Source: an uncultured Saprospiraceae bacterium (GTDB taxonomy: Bacteria; Bacteroidota; Bacteroidia; Chitinophagales; Saprospiraceae). From it: a DNA stretch of 64,000 nucleotides. The stretch's first letter is position 1, and each line of letters starts with the position of its first letter. A program made the translations under genes and the position numbers. Positions 8,806 through 17,906 of the stretch are shown here, piece by piece. Under the pieces are notes generated by a model, which was not told the DNA's origin, ran no database searches, and was given only the letters and a program-made list of their open reading frames with translations. The stretch covers positions 62,001 to 126,000 of the forward strand of contig CALJOK010000043.1 of NCBI GenBank assembly GCA_937981555.1, read 5' to 3'.

Positions 8806-11800
8806 TTATTCTTTCTTCAAGATAATTGCATCAATTTGTGCATCCTTCACCATTTGATTAAATATTGGCAATTCGTTCGCTTTTATCTTTTTAAATAAAT
8901 CTAACTGCTTATTAATTTCTTTTGTCAATACATTTTTCACTTCAATCGCCTGAGCAGTTGGAGGATAATCTCCACCAGAAACCAAAGAATTCAAGTGACC
9001 TAATTTGTTCGTTAACTTTATCGGGAAATTCAAAGGATCTTGCCGACTTTGATTTTTAGTTTGATACAATTCATTTTCTATCACCATCATCATTGAATCA
9101 ATTGCGTTCGCTTTTTCAAAAATAGGTTTAGTAGAATCATCTTTTTTCAATCGACCCGTATAATTTTTTAATTGAGAACGCACATCCCGAATTTCGATAA
9201 TTGCTTCATGTGCTTCACTCATTTTACTTTTTATCTCATTTAAAAAATCAAACTGCTCTTTCAAACCTTTGTCATTAGTTTCTATTCTTGGATCTTTTAG
9301 AATTTCAAATTCTACATTTTGAATCATGTCATTCACCGCCAATTGAACTTCGTATTTTCCTGGCATAGCTTTCGGTCCATTAAGGGAAGCCCACCACAAA
9401 ATCATTTTGTCAAATGACTGCGCATCTTCATATCTCATATTCCAATTAAATCGGTTTGTTCCTTCTTCCACTTTTAAATTGTCTTTTTTCTCCTTCGCTT
9501 GATTAGAAAATTTACGGATCACTTTTCCTCCTTTTTCCAAAAATGATAAAGTGACATTAGTCGAGTCCGTCAAGTCTTTTACAAAATAATTTACCATAAC
9601 ACCACCTGGATGATTGGTTCCTGAAGTTAAAGATTTTCGACCGCCACCGCCTTTCATTCGATAAGAAGGCATTGGTTGATAAAGATGAGTTTGTCTATCT
9701 TTAAAATCTTTTTGCATTTGATGTAAAGGTGTCAAGTCGTCAATAATCCATAATGATCTACCTTGAGTTGCAGCAATCAAATTATTATTTTTTACTGCCA
9801 AATCAGTAATTGGAACCATTGGTAAGTTTAATTGAAGTGGTTGCCATTGCACTCCATCATCAAATGAAACGTACATTCCCGCTTCCGTTCCCGCATACAT
9901 CAAACCAGGTCGATTTGGATCAATTCTTACGACTCTTGTAAAGTGTTCTTTATCAATTCCGTCAACCATTTTTTTCCAATTTTTTCCATAATCAGAAGTA
10001 CGATAAATGTATGGTTGAAAGTTACCAGATTTGTACATCGTTGCAGCAATGTAGGCAATCGCTGGATCTGTCGGATGAGGTTCAATTGTATTTATCATGA
10101 TCCACTCAGGCATGTTTTTAGGCGTTACATTTTCCCAATTTGCACCGCCATCTTTTGTGATATGAACTAGTCCATCATCAGAGCCTGCCCAGATGAGCCC
10201 TTGCCGTACCGGCGATTCAGCTGCTGCGAAAATGGTACAGTAATATTCTACCGAGGTATTATCCTTGGTAATCGGACCTCCTGAACTTACCAACTTAGAT
10301 GGTTCATTTCGAGTCAAGTCAGGACTTATAATTTTCCAAGATTGCCCTTCGTCAGTTGAAACGTGTAAGTGTTGAGAAGCCGTGTATAGTTTGTTTTTTT
10401 CATGTGGAGAAAAGAAAATAGGGAAGTTCCATTGGAACCGATATTTCATTCCTTCTGCACCATGACCCATTGGATTGTCAGGGTAAACATTGACGGATCG
10501 CTCTTGATCATTTTTATGATTTTTTCGTTGTAAAAGCCCATCGTAGCATCCTCCATATACGATGTCATTGTCAGTTGGATCAACTGCGATATGTCCACAT
10601 TCGCAACCTGCTGTAGATTCCCAATCATCTTCTCCAATCGACCTACCTGCACTTCTATGAGAAATTCGAATGGTAGAATTATCTTGTTGAGCTGCATAAA
10701 TTCTATAAGGAAAATGATTGTCCGTAGATACTCGATAGAACTGTGCGGTAGGTTGATTATGGTAAGTTGACCAAGTCTCGCCACCGTCATAACTCACTTG
10801 TCCACCACCATCATCAGCCATAATCATTCGCTTAGGATTCTCGGGAGCAATCCACAAATCATGGTGATCGCCGTGAGGAGCATTTGCAGATTTAAAAGTT
10901 TTTCCACCATCAGTAGATTTATGATATCTTACATTTAATACATACACCACGTCTTCATCTTGTGAGTCAGCATAAATACGAGAATAGTACCAAGCTCTTT
11001 GTCGAAGATTTCGTTCACTATTTAATTTTTTCCAAGTTTTTCCTCCATCTTCAGATCGAAAGACACCACCATCTTTATTTTCAATAATGGCCCAAACTCG
11101 TTCTGAGTTAACTGGCGAAACTGTAATTCCAGATATTCCCCAAGTTCCTTTTGGTAATCCTTCATTGGCAGAAATATTTTCCCAAGAGTTTCCTCCATCA
11201 GTACTTTTCCAAATCGCACTTCCTTCTCCACCACTTTCTAAACTATAAGGTGTTCGTTTAATTTTCCATGTACTTGCATAAAGGATTCGAGGATTGTTTG
11301 GATCTAAAATCAAATCAACTGCACCTGCTTCTGAATTTACAAACAAAACTTGCTTCCAATTATCTCCTCCATCATCACTTCGATAAACACCGCGCTCCGT
11401 ATTTGGTGCGTACAAGTTTCCCATTACGGATGCATAAACGATGTTGGCATTTCGTGGATGAATTCTAATTCTACTGATGTGTCGAGATTTTTCAAGCCCC
11501 TTATGTTTCCATGTTTTACCGGCATCTTCAGATTTCCAAATTCCATATCCAGAAGAAACATTTCCTCGAACGGTAACTTCTCCACCTCCGGCATAAATCA
11601 CATTTTGATCATATTCACTTACGGCAACTGAACCAATCGATCCTCCAAAGAATCCATCTGAAATATTTTTCCATTGACGTCCACCATCTTGTGTTCGCCA
11701 AACTCCTCCTCCTGCAGCACCCATGTAAAACAAATTTGGTTTGCCAGAAACTCCAGTTACGGCAGCTGATCTTCCACCTCGAAAAGGACCAATTTCTCTC

Positions 11801-11967
11801 CATTCCACCGCTTTCAATAATTCAGCGTCCATCATAGTCCGTAAAGGTCTATCAGTTTTTGGTTTTTTCTTACGCTGCGCAAAAAGAGGTAAAGAGCTGA
11901 TAATGAGGAAGATACAAATCGATAATTTTATCAATAAAGATTTTTGAAAAAAGGATTGGTTTCTCAT
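8806..11967 (-). CDS. Sortilin/VPS10-type BNR-repeat exoprotein ('glycosyl hydrolase' family)
   Basis: The protein has 1053 residues with a signal peptide (LSICIFLIISSLPLFAQ). It then carries a long beta-propeller region with at least ten Asp-box/BNR motifs, for example RTQDGGRQW, RSDDGGDNW, KSTDGGNSW, RSEDGGKTW and TKDGGANW. The opening 'WREIGPFRGGRS' is typical of the Bacteroidota proteins annotated as VPS10/sortilin or glycosyl hydrolase family. The last ~300 residues are a beta region followed by a helical tail (SKMSEAHEAIIEIRD). No T9SS sorting domain is visible. BNR propellers are structural, so a hydrolase activity is not proven. It stands alone, with its own upstream region of ~260 bp. 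Confidence 0.85.
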   Translation of the reverse strand: MRNQSFFQKSLLIKLSICIFLIISSLPLFAQRKKKPKTDRPLRTMMDAELLKAVEWREIGPFRGGRSAAVTGVSGKPNLFYMGAAGGGVWRTQDGGRQWKNISDGFFGGSIGSVAVSEYDQNVIYAGGGEVTVRGNVSSGYGIWKSEDAGKTWKHKGLEKSRHISRIRIHPRNANIVYASVMGNLYAPNTERGVYRSDDGGDNWKQVLFVNSEAGAVDLILDPNNPRILYASTWKIKRTPYSLESGGEGSAIWKSTDGGNSWENISANEGLPKGTWGISGITVSPVNSERVWAIIENKDGGVFRSEDGGKTWKKLNSERNLRQRAWYYSRIYADSQDEDVVYVLNVRYHKSTDGGKTFKSANAPHGDHHDLWIAPENPKRMIMADDGGGQVSYDGGETWSTYHNQPTAQFYRVSTDNHFPYRIYAAQQDNSTIRISHRSAGRSIGEDDWESTAGCECGHIAVDPTDNDIVYGGCYDGLLQRKNHKNDQERSVNVYPDNPMGHGAEGMKYRFQWNFPIFFSPHEKNKLYTASQHLHVSTDEGQSWKIISPDLTRNEPSKLVSSGGPITKDNTSVEYYCTIFAAAESPVRQGLIWAGSDDGLVHITKDGGANWENVTPKNMPEWIMINTIEPHPTDPAIAYIAATMYKSGNFQPYIYRTSDYGKNWKKMVDGIDKEHFTRVVRIDPNRPGLMYAGTEAGMYVSFDDGVQWQPLQLNLPMVPITDLAVKNNNLIAATQGRSLWIIDDLTPLHQMQKDFKDRQTHLYQPMPSYRMKGGGGRKSLTSGTNHPGGVMVNYFVKDLTDSTNVTLSFLEKGGKVIRKFSNQAKEKKDNLKVEEGTNRFNWNMRYEDAQSFDKMILWWASLNGPKAMPGKYEVQLAVNDMIQNVEFEILKDPRIETNDKGLKEQFDFLNEIKSKMSEAHEAIIEIRDVRSQLKNYTGRLKKDDSTKPIFEKANAIDSMMMVIENELYQTKNQSRQDPLNFPIKLTNKLGHLNSLVSGGDYPPTAQAIEVKNVLTKEINKQLDLFKKIKANELPIFNQMVKDAQIDAIILKKE

Positions 11968-12165
11968 GAATAAAGTTGATTTAGTTGGTGAGTAGTATAT
12001 GGTGGTCTGCTTTAGTTAAGCTAAAAGAAATTGTAAAATAATATTTTACAAATCCACAAGAGCAGATCATTATATAAGACTCATTGAATTTTGTTTTGAA
12101 AAAAATTGAATTCACAATTTAGAAAAATGTAGATGGAATGTTAATTTTTTTGGTTAAAATAAATA

Positions 12166-12204
12166 AAGAGAGGTGTTAGCGCTTCATGCGCTAACACCTC
12201 TCTT
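12166..12204 (-). terminator. 17-bp perfect hairpin, GTTAGCGC repeat family copy 1
   Basis: AAGAGAGGTGTTAGCGC is followed by the loop TTCAT and its exact complement, just after the LytTR gene stop. The inner stem and loop recur at 48409-48437 and the inner stem at 40056-40088, so it is a dispersed element as well as a likely terminator. Confidence 0.75.
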
Positions 12205-12231
12205 ATTTTAAAATATAATCGTATTTATGAT

Positions 12232-13002
12232 TTACGCTAATTCTTTTTGTAGCTCTTTTAACTTATCAGAAAATGACCCTTTTCGTCTTCGGCTCACTTC
12301 AATCTTAGCACCATCATCCATAATCAAATGAGCCGAATCTCCTTTGATAAATTTTCTAATATAATTTAGATTAATAATATGACTTCGGTGAACTCTGAAA
12401 AAATTGAAAGGAATAAACATGCCCTCAAAAGATTTTATGGTTTTAGAAGCTACAATTTTACTACCGCCCTTAAGATAAAAGATGGTGTAATTATCATCGG
12501 ATTGTAACCGAACAATTTCATGGATATGGACAAAATGCATTTCATCCAAAGATGCAATCGTTATTTTTTTAAAAGGATTCAAATGACTTAGATGTCCTCT
12601 AAAAACTTCTAACCGATCTTTCATATCATCGTCTTCTCGATTGGGCTTTATTCGTTCTACCGCTTCTACTATCATTTGTGGATCAATGGGTTTTGAGACA
12701 TATCCAATGCAACTATAAGCACATGCTTTTACTGCATAATCTTGATAAGAAGTCACAAAGATTATTTCAAATTTGATATCATCTAATTTGTCTAACAAAC
12801 TAAATACAAGTTCATTATTCAAATTAATATCTAGAAAAACAACATCAGGTTTGAGTGATTTATCCGTCAAAGTCAAATAGCCTTCTTCGATACTTCGAGC
12901 TTCTGCGATGACCTTTACTTGAGGGCAGTTTTTTTGTAAAATGTTTTTGAGGTTATCTAGGCTTGCTTGTTCATCTTCAATGATGATCGCGTGTAGATTC
13001 AT
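12232..13002 (-). CDS. LytTR-family response regulator
   Basis: This is a two-domain transcription regulator. A receiver domain (~1-120) has the acidic pair E9/D10, predicted phospho-acceptor D58 (VVFLDINL) and the conserved lysine in 'GYVSKPID'. A LytTR DNA-binding domain (~150-250) follows, with 'FFRVHRSHIINLNYI'. I prefer the ATG at 13002 to the longer ORF start at 13023: it is preceded by AGGAAC at normal spacing and puts the receiver domain directly at the N-terminus, as in the family. LytTR regulators normally pair with a LytS/YehU-type kinase; none is adjacent, so this is an orphan here. A hairpin follows the stop. Confidence 0.9.
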   Translation of the reverse strand: MNLHAIIIEDEQASLDNLKNILQKNCPQVKVIAEARSIEEGYLTLTDKSLKPDVVFLDINLNNELVFSLLDKLDDIKFEIIFVTSYQDYAVKACAYSCIGYVSKPIDPQMIVEAVERIKPNREDDDMKDRLEVFRGHLSHLNPFKKITIASLDEMHFVHIHEIVRLQSDDNYTIFYLKGGSKIVASKTIKSFEGMFIPFNFFRVHRSHIINLNYIRKFIKGDSAHLIMDDGAKIEVSRRRKGSFSDKLKELQKELA

Positions 13003-13171
13003 AGTGTTCCTTTTTTTATTCACATAATAAAACGCTAATATATAAATTATTACATATTTATTTTAGGAAATATATGAAAAGTGAATTTTAATTCTGTAAG
13101 TGTATTGTTATTGATTTTAAATTTTGGAATAAAAAACGAGCCATCAAGCTTTTGTAGTCAACCCCAAAAAG

Positions 13172-14050
13172 TTATAATTTGGAAACTCTTTCCAAAACTG
13201 TTTCAATTAATTTTTCTACAATTACTTTTGGATTGGCACTAAATTCATTCGTAATTCGATTAGCTAAAATTGCATTAAACGAAATCGCCTGATGCCCGAA
13301 AACATTAGATAATCCATAGATTCCAGCAGTTTCCATTTCAAAATTAGTGCATCGTAAATCGTTGTAATTAAATGTTCCCAAATGCTCAATCAAATTAGGA
13401 ACTGAAATATCTCCTCTTAAAATCCTTCCTTGTGGCGCATAAAAACCTGGACAAGTTAAAGTGATCCCTTTTAGAAAGTCGGGGGCTAATTTTTTTAATA
13501 AATCACTACTCGCAGAAGCAATGTATGGGCGAATAGGAAAGTTGATTTCACTCCCCATTTTTTCCATAAAATGTAAAAAAGTCATATGCTCGTCTGCATT
13601 ATTTTTATAATCATAGAAATGCAAAAGTCCATCAATTCCAATTCCATATTCAGAGACTAACAATGTATTTACGGGGATGTCTTCTTGCATAGAACCTGAT
13701 GTTCCAATGCGAATAATATTGAGTGAAGTAAGTACTGCTTTTTCTGTTCTGGTAGCAAAATCAATGTTGACCAATGCATCTAATTCATTTAAAACAATGT
13801 CAATATTATCTGTTCCAATGCCGGTAGAAATTACAGAAATTCGAGTACCATTTAATTCGCCGGTGTGGGTGACAAATTCTCGTTTTTGTATTTTATATTC
13901 AATGGAATCGAAGTGTTTTGAAACTTCACCAACTCTATCTGGATCGCCAACGGTAATAATATTTTTGGCAATTTGATCAGGTTTTAAATTAAGATGATAG
14001 ATGCTACCATCTGGATTTATGATGAGTTCGGAAGGAGGGAAGTGCTTCAT
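13172..14050 (-). CDS. Nucleoside phosphorylase (uridine phosphorylase-like)
   Basis: This 292-residue enzyme belongs to the PNP/UDP family, which cleaves nucleosides with phosphate to give a base and ribose-1-phosphate in nucleoside salvage. Family motifs are visible: 'TVGDPDRV' near residue 33, the phosphate-binding 'RIGTSGSMQEDIP', and 'NFEMETAGIYGL', whose Glu-Met-Glu contacts the ribose. Length fits the family. Whether uridine or another nucleoside is preferred cannot be decided from sequence alone. It lies divergent from the ArsC-like gene, with a ~90-bp shared upstream region. Confidence 0.85.
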   Translation of the reverse strand: MKHFPPSELIINPDGSIYHLNLKPDQIAKNIITVGDPDRVGEVSKHFDSIEYKIQKREFVTHTGELNGTRISVISTGIGTDNIDIVLNELDALVNIDFATRTEKAVLTSLNIIRIGTSGSMQEDIPVNTLLVSEYGIGIDGLLHFYDYKNNADEHMTFLHFMEKMGSEINFPIRPYIASASSDLLKKLAPDFLKGITLTCPGFYAPQGRILRGDISVPNLIEHLGTFNYNDLRCTNFEMETAGIYGLSNVFGHQAISFNAILANRITNEFSANPKVIVEKLIETVLERVSKL

Positions 14051-14143
14051 CTTTTTTTATGGAAATTAAATGACATTAAAAATAAAGTTATTAGTAAAAT
14101 TAGCTTTTTATTTGTGTAAATTTTAAAAACATAAAATTCAATC

Positions 14144-14497
14144 ATGAGAAAAATATATCATCTTTCCACTTGTTCCACTTGCCAACGAATTATCAAAGAT
14201 TTAGGTGGACTCGAAGGTTTTGAAATGCAAAATATTAAAGAGGAAAAAATTAAAGCTAAACAGATTGATGAAATGAAAAAAATGGCTGGTTCCTACGAGG
14301 CTCTTTTTAGTCGTCGTTCGATGAAATACCGACCAATGGGATTGCATGAAAAAGAAATTTCCGAAAAGGAATATCGACAATTAATTTTAGAGGAATATTC
14401 TTTTTTAAAACGTCCTGTGATTTTTATCGACGATGAGATCTTTGTGGGGAATGCTAAAAAAGTGGTTGCTGCTGCAAAAGAGAAATTAGGACTTTAG
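14144..14497 (+). CDS. ArsC/Spx-family thioredoxin-fold protein
   Basis: The protein has 117 residues with the N-terminal 'STCSTCQR', placing Cys10 and Cys13 in a CxxC arrangement typical of Spx/ArsC-like proteins. A later segment 'KRPVIFIDDEIFVGN' matches the conserved cis-Pro 'RP' region of the fold. It is usually annotated as arsenate reductase family protein, but the CxxC makes a general thiol redox or Spx-like role equally likely, and no arsenic genes are nearby. The gene is followed by a long hairpin. Confidence 0.85.
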   Translation: MRKIYHLSTCSTCQRIIKDLGGLEGFEMQNIKEEKIKAKQIDEMKKMAGSYEALFSRRSMKYRPMGLHEKEISEKEYRQLILEEYSFLKRPVIFIDDEIFVGNAKKVVAAAKEKLGL

Positions 14498-14513
14498 AAT
14501 TACCAAAAGACTT

Positions 14514-14546
14514 AGGTATCGGATTCCTTAAAGGAATCCGATACCT
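14514..14546 (+). terminator. 16-bp perfect hairpin, GGTATCGGAT repeat family copy 1
   Basis: AGGTATCGGATTCCTT is followed by a one-base centre and its exact complement, 16 bases after the arsC-like stop. The outer half (AGGTATCGGAT) recurs at 38335-38369. No strong T-run follows, so it may be a repeat rather than only a terminator. Confidence 0.65.
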
Positions 14547-14565
14547 GAAATTTAAATTATCAACA

Positions 14566-15459
14566 ATGCCAAATAAAAAAGAAATCACCACCTTCTTCAA
14601 AAATCTCCAAGACGATATTTGTGCTCAACTCGAAGCAGCGGATGGTGTAGGAAAATTTCAACAAGACCTCTGGGAAAGAGAAGGCGGCGGTGGCGGTAGA
14701 ACTCGAATTTTTCTTGGAAAACATATCGAAAAAGGCGGCGTGAATTTCTCCGCAGTCGAAGGAGAATTACCTGAGAAAATTTCTCAAGCACTCAAAATTG
14801 ATGCAGGTCAATTTTATGCTACAGGGGTGAGTATTGTTTTGCATCCAACGAATCCGCACGTTCCGATTATTCATATGAATGTTCGGTATTTTGAAATGTC
14901 TGATGGTCGATGGTGGTTTGGTGGTGGTATTGATGTTACTCCGCATTATGTAGTGGAAGAAGATGCAACGTTTTTCCATAAATATTTAAAAACAACCTGT
15001 GATGAACATCATGAATCGTATTATCCTGAATTTAAAAAATGGGCAGACGACTATTTTTACATCAAACATAGGAATGAAACTCGTGGAATTGGAGGGATCT
15101 TTTTCGATAGATTAAGTGAACAAAATGGTTTTGAAAAAAGAGCAAGATTCGATTTTGTAAAATCTATCGGTAATTCTTTTTGCCCAATTTATTTAAATCT
15201 TTTTCATAAAAGTAAGGATAAAGAATTTACAGAAACACAGCAAGATTGGCAATCAATTCGACGAGGTCGTTATGTGGAATTTAATCTAGTTTGGGACAAA
15301 GGAACTAAGTTTGGGTTGGATACAAATGGACGAACAGAATCCATTTTGATGAGTATGCCGCCATTGGCAAATTGGAAATATAATTACAAAACAGAAGAGG
15401 GGAGTGAGGAAGAAAAGACTCAAGGTTTATTAAAAAAAGGAATTGATTGGGTTAATTAA
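14566..15459 (+). CDS. hemF: Oxygen-dependent coproporphyrinogen III oxidase
   Basis: HemF carries out the oxidative decarboxylation of coproporphyrinogen III to protoporphyrinogen IX in haem synthesis, using O2. The 297-residue length matches the family. Diagnostic stretches are present: 'GVSIVLHPTNPHVPIIHMN', 'FGGGIDVTPHYV', 'KHRNETRGIGGIFFD' and 'RRGRYVEFNLVWDKGTKFGL'. The ATG start begins a normal N-terminal helix. It follows the ArsC-like gene on the same strand but is separated from it by a hairpin, and it is convergent with a lipoprotein gene across a bidirectional terminator. Presence of HemF implies aerobic haem synthesis. Confidence 0.97.
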   Translation: MPNKKEITTFFKNLQDDICAQLEAADGVGKFQQDLWEREGGGGGRTRIFLGKHIEKGGVNFSAVEGELPEKISQALKIDAGQFYATGVSIVLHPTNPHVPIIHMNVRYFEMSDGRWWFGGGIDVTPHYVVEEDATFFHKYLKTTCDEHHESYYPEFKKWADDYFYIKHRNETRGIGGIFFDRLSEQNGFEKRARFDFVKSIGNSFCPIYLNLFHKSKDKEFTETQQDWQSIRRGRYVEFNLVWDKGTKFGLDTNGRTESILMSMPPLANWKYNYKTEEGSEEEKTQGLLKKGIDWVN

Positions 15460-15480
15460 TTTTACCTACCTTTAAATGAA

Positions 15481-15523
15481 AAATGGCTATAAATAATTGA
15501 TATTCAATTATTTATAGCCATTT
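15481..15523. terminator. 20-bp perfect bidirectional terminator
   Basis: AAATGGCTATAAATAATTGA, a 3-base loop and its exact complement sit between the convergent hemF and lipoprotein genes, with A and T runs on the two sides, so it can serve both strands. Confidence 0.85.
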
Positions 15524-15541
15524 TTTATTTAACTAGACTGA

Positions 15542-16042
15542 TTAGTTTTCACATAAAAGAACTAATGGGCCAGTTTCAATAACATTACTTTTGTTTCCAG
15601 CACGATCCTTAATATAAATTTCATAAACTAAAGTATCCTTAGTAATTCCAGTAGCCGCGAAAGGTGCGCCACAACCATCTGGAGCTAAAAGTGGATCAGG
15701 ATGGATACAGCAAGTAGTATTCACTTTTATATACATTTCACCTGAAATTCCATTGCCAACGCCTTGCTCAGGAATGGGTGTTGCAGCTGCGGTTATAATC
15801 TCCGTACCATCTCTCAAGTCTTTAAAAAATACAGTTGGTGAATCATCAATTCCAATATCTCCATCTCCATCTGTGAAGGATATAGTTAATGTTGTAAATT
15901 CTTCATTTTGCGACCCTTGGGTCATGGTCGAATTTGAATAACTAATAAAAGCAATTTCTGGCGTGTCAGAATAATCAGGTGGCTTAGTACAAGCTATGAT
16001 CATTGTGATAGAAAGGAAAAGAGTATATTTTAATGCCTTCAT
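15542..16042 (-). CDS. Small outer-membrane-type lipoprotein of unknown function
   Basis: This 166-residue protein has an N-terminal lipoprotein signal, 'LFLSITMIIAC', with Cys18 as the lipidation site. The mature part contains 'ISFTDGDGDIGIDDSPTVFF', an acidic calcium-loop-like stretch often seen in short Bacteroidota lipoproteins, and ends with a Cys-bearing 'LVLLCEN'. Two adjacent cysteines and a CG pair in 'TTCCIHPDPLLAPDGCGAPF' may form disulfides. No enzyme motif was recognised. It is transcribed alone and ends at a bidirectional terminator shared with hemF. Confidence 0.75.
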   Translation of the reverse strand: MKALKYTLFLSITMIIACTKPPDYSDTPEIAFISYSNSTMTQGSQNEEFTTLTISFTDGDGDIGIDDSPTVFFKDLRDGTEIITAAATPIPEQGVGNGISGEMYIKVNTTCCIHPDPLLAPDGCGAPFAATGITKDTLVYEIYIKDRAGNKSNVIETGPLVLLCEN

Positions 16043-16196
16043 AATTTTGAATTTTTTCTAGAAAAAAAGACTTTTTAATTTAACGGAATCTAGCCATATT
16101 TAGTTTAAGTTACGATAGAAAACTAAAAAAGGTTAGTTGTTTGATCGCTAATATAATAGACGGTTATTTTTCTCTATTTGGTTGGAATTTATTTTT

Positions 16197-17210
16197 TTAT
16201 AAAAACTCCTTATTCGATTCTTTGTAAATCACCGCCGTCACAACTTGTCCTACAGCTTCCAAAGTCTTCACATCAATTACATCCATATTATCTCCATGCG
16301 TATGCCAATGAGGACCGAAACCAAAGTTTTCAGAAGGCATATTAATGATGTCCACCATTGGTAATCTAAAGTTTTTTATCACAAAATAATGATCATCAGT
16401 AATTGATCCACCTGTTTCATTGATGAAAAAATTATCCTTTTTCATGCCTGCTGCCAATGACCATATTTTATTATTTAATCGTTCTGCCACTTGCATGGAA
16501 TATCCTTCTTTATAAAATTTTGCATCCTTTGCACCTACCATGTCTAACAGGATTCCATACTTCACATTTTCTCTTTTGACATGTGGATTTTTACTCCAAT
16601 ATTGAGAACCTAATCCCCAACTATCTGGATTGTTACTTTCAGAATCGCCATAATCTTCTGCATCAAAAAGTACAATATCTAGACCCATCGGGATTGGATT
16701 ACTTTGCAATAATTTAGCAATTTCTAACAATACTCCTACGCCACTTCCAGCGTCATCTGCTCCTAGAATTGGATCACTTTGTCGCAACGGATCAGGGTCT
16801 TTATCAGCAAAAGGACGCGTATCATAATGTGCTGATAAAATAATTCTTTCTTTTATATTTGGGTTGTACCGAGCGATGATATTGGTCGCATTAAGTTTTA
16901 CATTATTAAATGTAGTAGCCGAAAAATCTTGCTCTACAACTTCTGCTCCGAATGATTTAAATTGACTCACCAACCAATTTTTACATTTTTGATGTCCTTC
17001 TGAACCAGTTACTCTAGTACCAAAAGAAACTTGTTTTGCTACAAATTCTTTAGCTGCTTTTCCATCAAATTTTGGAATTCTAACCTTGATGTTTTCTTGA
17101 TCATCTAGCATCTTGTCATTATCATTATTCGAAGATTCATTTTCACATGCGGTGAAAATGAATGCAATTATTAAAATATAAAATAGGATTTTTGAAAAAT
17201 GTAATTGCAT
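16197..17210 (-). CDS. M28-family lipoprotein, glutaminyl-cyclase-like
   Basis: This 337-residue protein starts with a lipoprotein signal (ILIIAFIFTAC). The M28 zinc-hydrolase fold follows, with candidate metal ligands in order: His in 'SAHYDTRP', Asp in 'GADDAGSGVG', the catalytic Glu/Asp region 'DAEDYGD', and His in 'HWHTHGDNMDVID'. The combination of 'DDAGSG', 'LFDAEDYG' and a C-terminal 'PHWHT' is typical of glutaminyl-peptide cyclotransferase-like members, which convert N-terminal Gln to pyroglutamate. That would suit a cell exporting proteins with N-terminal Gln after signal cleavage, as several here appear to have. Aminopeptidase activity is the alternative. The maf gene lies 10 bp upstream on the same strand. 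Confidence 0.85.
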   Translation of the reverse strand: MQLHFSKILFYILIIAFIFTACENESSNNDNDKMLDDQENIKVRIPKFDGKAAKEFVAKQVSFGTRVTGSEGHQKCKNWLVSQFKSFGAEVVEQDFSATTFNNVKLNATNIIARYNPNIKERIILSAHYDTRPFADKDPDPLRQSDPILGADDAGSGVGVLLEIAKLLQSNPIPMGLDIVLFDAEDYGDSESNNPDSWGLGSQYWSKNPHVKRENVKYGILLDMVGAKDAKFYKEGYSMQVAERLNNKIWSLAAGMKKDNFFINETGGSITDDHYFVIKNFRLPMVDIINMPSENFGFGPHWHTHGDNMDVIDVKTLEAVGQVVTAVIYKESNKEFL

Positions 17211-17220
17211 TGTTATTTTT

Positions 17221-17787
17221 TTAAAACTTCATTAATTCTTTATAAACTTTTCGCATCGGTAAACCTACTATGTTGGAGTAAGTTCCTTTTACTTTTTTTA
17301 TTTTGCAAAGGCCAATCCATTCTTGAATGGCATAAGCACCTGCTTTGTCAAAAGGCTTGAATTCATTGATGTAGTAGCGTATTTCCGAATCTGATAATGT
17401 ATCAAATGTAACCTTTGAAACGCCTTTAAAAATTCGTTTTTTATCCTTTGACAAAAGACAAACACCCGTGATTACTTTATGCGATTTTCCCGAAAGTGTT
17501 TTCAAAATGTCAAACGCATCGTGGGCATCTTTTGGTTTGCCAAAAATAGTGTTTCCCATCACCACGGTGGTATCTGAAGTTAAAATTATTTCATTTGATT
17601 TGATAAAGTCTTTGACACCTTCCGCTTTTTTCTCTGCTAAAAATTCTGCTACATCTTCGGCTGGAAGGGTAGTAGGATAAGTCTCTTCGATATCTCGAGT
17701 TTGGATGTCAAATTGGAATCCTGCTTCGCGAAGTAATTGACTTCGTCGAGGGGATTTAGAAGCGAGAATGATTTTTCGGTTGATCAT
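17221..17787 (-). CDS. maf: Maf-family nucleoside triphosphate pyrophosphatase
   Basis: Maf proteins hydrolyse non-canonical or pyrimidine NTPs to NMP and PPi. The 188-residue protein begins MINRKIILASKSPRRSQLL, the signature substrate loop, and continues with 'LTSDTTVV', 'GKPKDAHDAFDILKTLSGK' and 'DKAGAYAIQEW'. The longer ORF start at 17865 adds 26 residues that are translated from a palindromic intergenic repeat and match nothing in Maf; the ATG at 17787 places the signature at the normal position. It probably shares a transcript with the downstream M28 gene. Confidence 0.92.
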   Translation of the reverse strand: MINRKIILASKSPRRSQLLREAGFQFDIQTRDIEETYPTTLPAEDVAEFLAEKKAEGVKDFIKSNEIILTSDTTVVMGNTIFGKPKDAHDAFDILKTLSGKSHKVITGVCLLSKDKKRIFKGVSKVTFDTLSDSEIRYYINEFKPFDKAGAYAIQEWIGLCKIKKVKGTYSNIVGLPMRKVYKELMKF

Positions 17788-17802
17788 GTTTTTTATGTTT
17801 TT

Positions 17803-17906
17803 TTTAGCCACAGACTTGTGCTGACTAAGCTGACTTCCCACTATTTGTTTCCCACATGTACACACCTTGGGAAAGTCAGTTTAGTCAGCGCAAGTCTGTG
17901 GCTAAA
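17803..17906. repeat. Long imperfect palindrome, GCCACAGAC repeat family copy 1
   Basis: Arms of ~38 bases begin with TTTAGCCACAGACTTGTGC and end with its complement around a ~25-base centre. The stop codon of the prenyltransferase gene (17902-17904) lies inside one arm. Related palindromes are at 56705-56805 and, more distantly, 55339-55429. Confidence 0.85.

Noticed and set aside
10446-10790. Alternative-frame ORFs inside the BNR-repeat gene
   Set aside because: They lie wholly within a well-supported gene in another frame and show no recognisable domain.
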